Shown here in pieces: positions 59,186 through 64,000 of a stretch of 64,000 bases of DNA. The stretch's first letter is position 1; every line of letters starts with the position of its first letter. Under the pieces are notes generated by a model that saw only the letters and a program-made list of their open reading frames with translations, was not told the DNA's origin and did no database searches. The translations under genes and the position numbers were made by a program. The stretch is taken from positions 3,100,001 through 3,164,000 of the forward strand of contig NZ_LT607413.1 in the NCBI RefSeq assembly GCF_900091495.1. The letters are read 5' to 3'. The stretch comes from Micromonospora echinospora (GTDB lineage: Bacteria > Actinomycetota > Actinomycetes > Mycobacteriales > Micromonosporaceae).

Positions 59186-60133
59186 GTGACCACCATGCTG
59201 GAGCCGCTCCGCAGAATCGCGGCGTACGCAGTCTGTGCCGATTCAGTCGGCCGGGTGTTGCTGGTCCGCGCATCGGAGCGCGCCGGCACCCCCGGCACGT
59301 GGTCCCTGCCCGGTGGGGCGGTCGACCACGGCGAGGACCCGAACCACACGGTCGTCCGGGAGACCGCCGCCGAGACCGGGCTCTCCGTCGCGGTCTCCGG
59401 CCTGGAAGACGTCCTCGCCGACATGCGGGCCCTGCCCGACCGGGGCATCACCATCCACACCGACCGCCTCATCTACCGGGTCTCCGTCCGGGGCGGGACG
59501 CTCACCGACCGGGTCGACCGGCCGACCGACCTGGCCCGCTGGTTCACCCTGGACGAGGCGCGCGGGCTGCCGCTGCGCGCGTTCACCGCGCGGGCCCTGG
59601 GGCTGCCGTCGGGTGCCGTCGACGTGGTGCCGGACGAGGCTCCCGAGTTCCCCTCCTTCTACGCGGTGCCCGGTCCGGACGGGCTGCACCGGGCGCAGCG
59701 CTTCGCCGCGTACGCGGTGGCCACCGACCCGGAGGGACGCGTGCTGCTCACCCGGGTGGCCGACGGCTATCCGGGCGCGGGCTGCTGGCACCTGCCCGGC
59801 GGGGGCACCGACTACGGCGAGCAACCGGGCGCGGCGCTGATCCGGGAACTCGTCGAGGAGACCGGCCAGACCGGTCGCCTGGTCGGGCTGCTCGGGGTGG
59901 CCAGCCACCGGGACGCCGCCTCCCTCGGCCCCGAGGGCTATCCGATCGACTGGCACGGCGTCCGTGCCTTCTACCGGGTGGTGGTCGACCGGCCGGCCCC
60001 ACCCACCGTGGCCGATGTCGGCGGTTCCACCTGCGAGGCCCGCTGGTTCGCCCGCGACGAACTGGAGACCCTGCCCGCCGACCGGCTCACCGAGGTGACC
60101 GCCGAAGCCGTCCGGGCCGCCGACCTCGCCTGA
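59186..60133 (+). CDS. Protein with two Nudix hydrolase domains (first copy)
   Basis: 315 residues from GTG (ATG at 59195 also possible); GGGGGAG precedes at about 11 bases. Two Nudix folds in tandem. Domain 1 (about 10-140) has WSLPGGAVDHGEDP and RETAAETGL: the box REUxEExGU has lost its first E of the EE pair (Ala), so activity may be reduced. Domain 2 (about 170-310) has WHLPGGGTDYGEQPGAALIR and ELVEETG, a complete box. The substrate (nucleotide, NAD, or other diphosphate) is unknown. A paralog follows. Confidence 0.85.
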   Translation: MTTMLEPLRRIAAYAVCADSVGRVLLVRASERAGTPGTWSLPGGAVDHGEDPNHTVVRETAAETGLSVAVSGLEDVLADMRALPDRGITIHTDRLIYRVSVRGGTLTDRVDRPTDLARWFTLDEARGLPLRAFTARALGLPSGAVDVVPDEAPEFPSFYAVPGPDGLHRAQRFAAYAVATDPEGRVLLTRVADGYPGAGCWHLPGGGTDYGEQPGAALIRELVEETGQTGRLVGLLGVASHRDAASLGPEGYPIDWHGVRAFYRVVVDRPAPPTVADVGGSTCEARWFARDELETLPADRLTEVTAEAVRAADLA

Positions 60134-60224
60134 GCCCACCCCCTCACCCGGTACGCCGCGCACGACGTCGACGGTCCCGACGCGTCGGGCGCGGGCGCGG
60201 CTAACCTCATGATCAGCAGGGCGG

Positions 60225-61163
60225 GTGAGCGGGGGAGGGGTCGTGGGGGAACTGGTGGCGCGGCGGCGGGTCGGGGCGTACGGGCTGTTGACCGGGGCGG
60301 ACGGACGGGTGCTGCTGACCCGGGCCTCCGCGCTGGCCGATTTTCCCGGCGTCTGGCAGTTGCCCGGTGGCGGGCTGGCGCACGCCGAGCACCCGGCGGA
60401 CGCGGTGGTCCGCGAGTTCGCCGAGGAGACGGGGCTCGGGGTCGGGGTCGCCGGGCTCGAAGCGGTGGTGGCCGACGTGGTCCGGCTCCCCGACATCGGG
60501 GTGGTCCTGCACACGGATCGGATCATCTACCGCGTCACCGGCGTGTCCGGCACACTCCGCAACGAACCGGACGGAACGACCGACCTGGTGACGTGGATCG
60601 CACCGGCGGAGGCGGCCGGTCTGCCGCTGATGCCGTTCACCGCCGACCTGCTCGGACTGCCGGTCACCCCGCTTCCCGACAGCGCGCCGCGCGCCGTTCC
60701 CCGCACTCCGTATGGTCCGCCGCCGCAGGACCGGCGGCAGCGTTTCGGGGCGTACGGGCTGGTCACCGACCCGGCGGAGCGGGTGCTGCTCACCCTCATC
60801 GCCGAGGGGTACCCGGGGGCCGGCCGGTGGCACCTGCCGGGTGGTGGGACCGACCACGGCGAACAGCCGGTGACCGCGCTGCTACGGGAGATCGTCGAGG
60901 AGTCCGGCCAGCTCGGCCGGGTCACCGCGTTGCTCGACGCGAGCAGCCTGCACAACCCCGCTGCGCTGGGGCCGGAGGGTCGGCCGCTGGACTGGCACGG
61001 CGTCCGGGTGCTCTACCGGGTGGTGGTGGAGACGCCGACCGAGCCCGAGGTGACCGAACTGGCCGGGGGTTCCACCGCGCGGGCCGCCTGGTTCGACCGC
61101 CGTGACGCCGCCGAGCTGCCATTGACCGACATTGCCGCGCGGGCCCTTCGTCTGGTCGGATAG
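60225..61163 (+). CDS. Protein with two Nudix hydrolase domains (second copy)
   Basis: 312 residues from GTG at 60225; a GTG at 60243 is an alternative. Two Nudix domains, both with complete boxes: WQLPGGGLAHAEHPADAVVR with EFAEETGLG, and WHLPGGGTDHGEQPVTALLR with EIVEESG. It is laid out like the preceding gene (YGLLT.ADGRVLLTRAS; DWHGVRVLYRVVVE), so the pair arose by duplication of a two-domain ancestor. The gap contains TAACCT (60202-60207), a possible -10. Substrate unknown. Confidence 0.87.
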   Translation: MSGGGVVGELVARRRVGAYGLLTGADGRVLLTRASALADFPGVWQLPGGGLAHAEHPADAVVREFAEETGLGVGVAGLEAVVADVVRLPDIGVVLHTDRIIYRVTGVSGTLRNEPDGTTDLVTWIAPAEAAGLPLMPFTADLLGLPVTPLPDSAPRAVPRTPYGPPPQDRRQRFGAYGLVTDPAERVLLTLIAEGYPGAGRWHLPGGGTDHGEQPVTALLREIVEESGQLGRVTALLDASSLHNPAALGPEGRPLDWHGVRVLYRVVVETPTEPEVTELAGGSTARAAWFDRRDAAELPLTDIAARALRLVG

Positions 61164-61288
61164 CCGATTGCTCGCCGAGCCGACATCGACCCGCTCCGGT
61201 AGAGTCGGCAGTTGAGATTGGCGGAGAAAAGGGCGCTCAGCCCGCGATCGGGAATAACCGGGCGATTCACGCGGTTTATAGGAGAAAA

Positions 61289-61348
61289 GTGCCGCCGGTA
61301 GCTATCGCCAAGTCCCGTACCACTGTGCAATGGTGTACTCCGCTTTGA
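61289..61348 (+). CDS. Possible 19-residue peptide ORF upstream of pssA
   Basis: GTG at 61289 follows TATAGGAGAAAA, a strong Shine-Dalgarno. It encodes VPPVAIAKSRTTVQWCTPL then TGA. It lies in an unusually AT-rich 270-base gap. It could be a leader peptide for pssA or chance; there is no other support. Confidence 0.3.
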   Translation: MPPVAIAKSRTTVQWCTPL

Positions 61349-61433
61349 CGGCTGCCGGGCCAGAAGCGGCCCGGCACGAGAGAGCCGGACGCCCGCCTGC
61401 GAGGCGGTGAGTCGATCCGGTGATGGAGGAAAC

Positions 61434-62429
61434 GTGCCGAGAGCCCCATGGCGCCGGCGTCGTACGTCTGACAGTCCGCGCCCCGCAGGCCGCCGCTGGG
61501 CGGGGCCGCTGCGACGCAGCAGTACGTTCGCTCGCCAGGTGCTGCTGGTCCGGGTGGGACGCCGGGACGGCGACCCCCGCCACACGACCGACGTGGCCCT
61601 GCCCGAGCGCCGTTACGCCGACCGGCTGCGCCGGCGGTACGCCTCGGACCGGTTGAACCGGGCCGAGATCGAGGCCGTCATGCCGGTCAGCCCGGCGATC
61701 GCCCCGACGACACCGGTGGACGACACCCCGGCGCGGTCGATCCCGCTGCTCCCCGGTGAGCGCACGGTCGCTCGGCGGGCGAAGTTCGCCCTGGTCAACG
61801 CGTGCACACTGGCCAGCCTCATGCTCGGCGTCACCGCGATCTTCCTGGCCATGCAGGGCGAGGTACGCCTCGCGGCGGTGCTCCTGATCGCCTGCGTCGC
61901 CTTCGACGGACTCGACGGGGCGTTGGCCCGCAAGCTCAACGTGGCCAGCCCGTTCGGCGCGCAGATGGACTCGCTCGCCGACATGTGCTCGTTCGGCATC
62001 GCGGCTCCGATGGTGGTCTACGCCTCGCTGGCCGGCGCGGTTCCCACCGCGGCTGCCGCGCTCGCCTGCGCCCTGGTCGCGGCCTGTGCCGCGATCCGAC
62101 TGGCCCGGTTCAACGTCTCGCCGAAGGACGGCCGGTTCTTCTGCGGGGTGCCGACCACCATGGCCGCGATGGTGCTGGCGCTCGCCGTTGCCATCGACCT
62201 TCCGGTGCCTCCGGTGGTCCAGGTCGCCGGGGTCGCCCTGCTCGCCTTCGCCATGGTCTCCAGCTTCCCGTACGCCAAGCTGGCCCGACTGATCAAGATG
62301 CCGGCGTGGCTGTGGCTGGCCCCGGTGATCGGTGCCCTGGTCGACCCGCGGCTCACCTTCGCCCTGGTCGTGGTCGCCTACCTGGCCAGTGGACCGCTGC
62401 TCTGGCTGCACCAGCGCCGGACCGCCTGA
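61434..62429 (+). CDS. pssA: CDP-diacylglycerol-serine O-phosphatidyltransferase
   Basis: 331 residues from GTG at 61434 with TGGAGGAAAC upstream. An ATG at 61680 (MPVSPAIAP) would give about 249 residues and cannot be excluded; the extra N-terminus is basic and disordered. The CDP-alcohol phosphotransferase motif is DGLDGALARKLNVASPFG then AQMDSLADMCSFG (D-G-x2-A-R-x8-G-x3-D-x3-D). About 6-7 membrane helices. It makes phosphatidylserine, the substrate of the convergent psd. Confidence 0.93.
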   Translation: MPRAPWRRRRTSDSPRPAGRRWAGPLRRSSTFARQVLLVRVGRRDGDPRHTTDVALPERRYADRLRRRYASDRLNRAEIEAVMPVSPAIAPTTPVDDTPARSIPLLPGERTVARRAKFALVNACTLASLMLGVTAIFLAMQGEVRLAAVLLIACVAFDGLDGALARKLNVASPFGAQMDSLADMCSFGIAAPMVVYASLAGAVPTAAAALACALVAACAAIRLARFNVSPKDGRFFCGVPTTMAAMVLALAVAIDLPVPPVVQVAGVALLAFAMVSSFPYAKLARLIKMPAWLWLAPVIGALVDPRLTFALVVVAYLASGPLLWLHQRRTA

Positions 62430-62437
62430 CCCGAGAC

Positions 62438-62481
62438 GACGAGAATGGGGTGCCGCGACGTCGCGGCACCCCATTCTCGTC
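62438..62481. terminator. Perfect 44-nt palindrome between convergent pssA and psd
   Basis: GACGAGAATGGGGTGCCGCG extended by AC (62438-62459) is the exact reverse complement of 62460-62481, giving a 22-bp stem with no spacer. It lies 8 bases from one stop and next to the other, so it should terminate both genes. Confidence 0.85.
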
Positions 62482-62482
62482 C

Positions 62483-63736
62483 TCAGCGCCAGCGGGCGAT
62501 GACCGAGGAACCGCCGACCACCTTGTCGCCCGGTCCCACCAGGGGGTCCGCCGCCTCGGCCGGCAGGTAGACGTCGGTCCGCGAGCCGAACCGGATCAGG
62601 CCGAAACGCTCGCCCCGGGCCAGCAGCGAACCGACCGGAGCGCGCTGCACGATGCGCCGGGCGATCAGGCCGGTACGCTGTGCGACCACCACCGTGCCGT
62701 GCTCGGTGTCCAGCACCGTGTACGCGGCGACGTTGTGCTCGGCCTCCGGCTTCATCGCGTTGGCGAAACCGCCGTCGGCGACGAAGTAGTCGACCACCTT
62801 GCCGGCCACCGGGGACCGGTTGACGTGCACGTCGAGCACCGACAGGAAGACCGCGACCCGCAGCCATTCGCCCGCGCCGAACCGCTCGTCGTGCAGCCGC
62901 TGGACGGAGAGCACCCGCCCGTCGGCGGCGGCGACCACTGCCGACGGGTCCTCCGGGACGTCCCGCTCGGGGTCCCGGAAGAACGCCGCCACCGGGGCGG
63001 CGGCGAGCGCCGGCACCAGCCACAGCTTCGACTTCGGCCGGACCGCCCTGGTCAACGCGGCCAGCCCGAGGGCGATGCCGGCGGCGGCCACCCCGTTGGA
63101 GTCGATGTGCATGTCACGGGTCAGCGGCACGCTCGACGGCCGGTACGCCGGGGCGAGCCGGGCCGCCATCGCCGCGTCGACCGCCGTGAACCGGAGCCGG
63201 TGCACCCGGACCGGCGGCTGGTTGCGCAGCACCAGGTCGACCCCGACGCCGTGCAGCGCACCCTGCCGGTCGAGTTCGGCCGCCGCGCCCGCGGTCCGGC
63301 CCGGACCGGCCGGCGTCGCCACGCTCAGCACGCCGCCCTCGGCGAGGTACTTGGTCAGGCCGTCCAGCGTCGCCCGGGCCTCCTCGCCGGTGCCGACGAG
63401 CGCCTCGCCGACGATCATGACGTCGGCGGCCTCGGCCTCGGCCAGGGTGTCGACGACCCGGACCCGGTCGGCGACCCAGCTGCCCAGCGTCGCCACGTGG
63501 CTGCGCAGCTCGGCGGGGCTGGTCGACCCGGCCGGCACCACGGTGAGGCGGTCCCCGGGCAGCAGCGCCTCGATCGCCACGGCGAGGACCGGGGCGTCCG
63601 GGGTCACGCCGACCAGCAGGGCGGCCTTGCGGTCGTCGCACCGGGCGAGTTCGGCGGCGAGGGTACGCGCGGCGCGCTCGCCGATGCGTACCTCACCGAA
63701 TCGGCCAAGGCTGCGCACGGCGGGGGACTGAGTCAT
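62483..63736 (-). CDS. psd: Phosphatidylserine decarboxylase with N-terminal methyltransferase-like domain
   Basis: 417 residues from ATG at 63736. The C-terminal 200 residues are a decarboxylase proenzyme: AFFRDPERDVPEDPSAVVAA, FLSVLDVHVNRSPVAGKV, HNVAAYTVLDTEHGTVVVAQ, and the autocleavage site VVGGSSVIARW (Gly409-Ser410, Ser becomes the pyruvoyl). The first 200 residues are not part of that family: a Rossmann-like series (LLVGVTPDAPVLAVAIEALL, VVPAGSTSPAELRSHVATLG, ADVMIVGEALVGTGEEA) suggests a class I methyltransferase-like domain. It makes phosphatidylethanolamine at the membrane. Confidence 0.9.
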   Translation of the reverse strand: MTQSPAVRSLGRFGEVRIGERAARTLAAELARCDDRKAALLVGVTPDAPVLAVAIEALLPGDRLTVVPAGSTSPAELRSHVATLGSWVADRVRVVDTLAEAEAADVMIVGEALVGTGEEARATLDGLTKYLAEGGVLSVATPAGPGRTAGAAAELDRQGALHGVGVDLVLRNQPPVRVHRLRFTAVDAAMAARLAPAYRPSSVPLTRDMHIDSNGVAAAGIALGLAALTRAVRPKSKLWLVPALAAAPVAAFFRDPERDVPEDPSAVVAAADGRVLSVQRLHDERFGAGEWLRVAVFLSVLDVHVNRSPVAGKVVDYFVADGGFANAMKPEAEHNVAAYTVLDTEHGTVVVAQRTGLIARRIVQRAPVGSLLARGERFGLIRFGSRTDVYLPAEAADPLVGPGDKVVGGSSVIARWR

Positions 63737-64000
63737 GTCGGACGGGCTCCTAGCAGCATCGGGACGGAAATCGCAGCGGAGGGGCCGGGACGGCGCGGAC
63801 GAGGCGTGCCGGCGGCGGAAGCGAGGTCTCCACCAGCCAGCATAGGCGGCACGGAGCAACGGTCCCACCGGCGCGGCTGCGCTCCGGTCCTCCGGGCACG
63901 GTCAACCGTCGCCGTCTCCCCGGCGGGCACTGTCACCGACCTCCCCTCGGCCGTCCGGCGGCCGGTCCGGGTCCCCGGCGCCCCCGGGCAGCGGGATGCC
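63737..64000. other. Region upstream of psd to the window edge
   Basis: 264 bases. No convincing complete gene. On the minus strand one frame is open from the edge to a TGA at 63902, Gly/Asp/Arg/Pro-rich, which could be the end of a gene that starts beyond the window; codon content alone does not settle this. Confidence 0.3.

Overview
The window is one continuous stretch of very GC-rich actinomycete chromosome. The organism looks like a Micromonospora-type member of the Micromonosporaceae: a cvn conservon, a GlnR/NnaR-type nitrate cluster, WhiD- and BldM-like developmental regulators next to groES-groEL1, a guaB/guaB3/guaA arrangement, many GTG starts and GTGA/ATGA overlaps. The assignment rests on gene content and order; no database was searched. 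No rRNA, tRNA, IS element, prophage or CRISPR array was seen.

Layout. 0-2.2 kb: 3' part of a cvnA-D conservon (sensor kinase tail, roadblock, DUF742, Ras-like GTPase). 2.3-11.7 kb: nitrate assimilation, with nasC-nasB-nirB-nirD-nnaR as a tightly coupled minus-strand operon and narK divergent; a GlnR-type site lies just upstream of nasC. 11.8-28.8 kb: housekeeping core: rplM-rpsI, glmM, an aminotransferase, glmS, an alpha/beta hydrolase with a small T7SS-like partner, nnrD, alr, a hydrolase, tsaE, a lipoprotein, ung, tsaB-rimI-tsaD. 28.9-42.7 kb: accessory block between tsaD and groES: an asymmetric heterodimeric ABC exporter, two secreted proteins, a CGNR regulator, a xylFGH-ROK sugar-uptake operon, a YbaK deacylase, a methyltransferase and a GH18 chitinase. 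42.8-58.8 kb: CIRCE-controlled groES-groEL1, whiD, bldM, DUF5319, guaB, guaB3, two M1-peptidase lipoproteins, a ChoD-like oxidoreductase, then a microbial rhodopsin plus retinal-forming Brp/Blh dioxygenase beside guaA. 58.8-64 kb: PspC protein, two adjacent double-Nudix genes, pssA and a psd with an extra N-terminal domain.

How the parts work together. Nitrate enters through NarK, is reduced by NasC (electrons through NasB) to nitrite and by NirBD to ammonium, with NnaR and probably GlnR in control. GlmM and GlmS make amino-sugar precursors for the wall, and Alr supplies D-alanine. TsaB/D/E make t6A in tRNA. PssA and Psd make phosphatidylethanolamine. The rhodopsin operon would turn carotene into retinal and load it into a seven-helix light-responsive protein.

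Most notable: (1) the rhodopsin resembles Anabaena sensory rhodopsin/xenorhodopsins but has serine at the position of bacteriorhodopsin Asp212 and alanine at Asp96; (2) a 57-60 bp complex palindromic repeat occurs four times, three times just after stop codons and once as an exact in-frame 20-codon insertion inside the nitrate reductase gene; (3) the ABC exporter halves have complementary degenerate ATPase motifs; (4) many genes have a TAGGNT-like -10 box 6-8 nt before the start codon, implying leaderless mRNAs.
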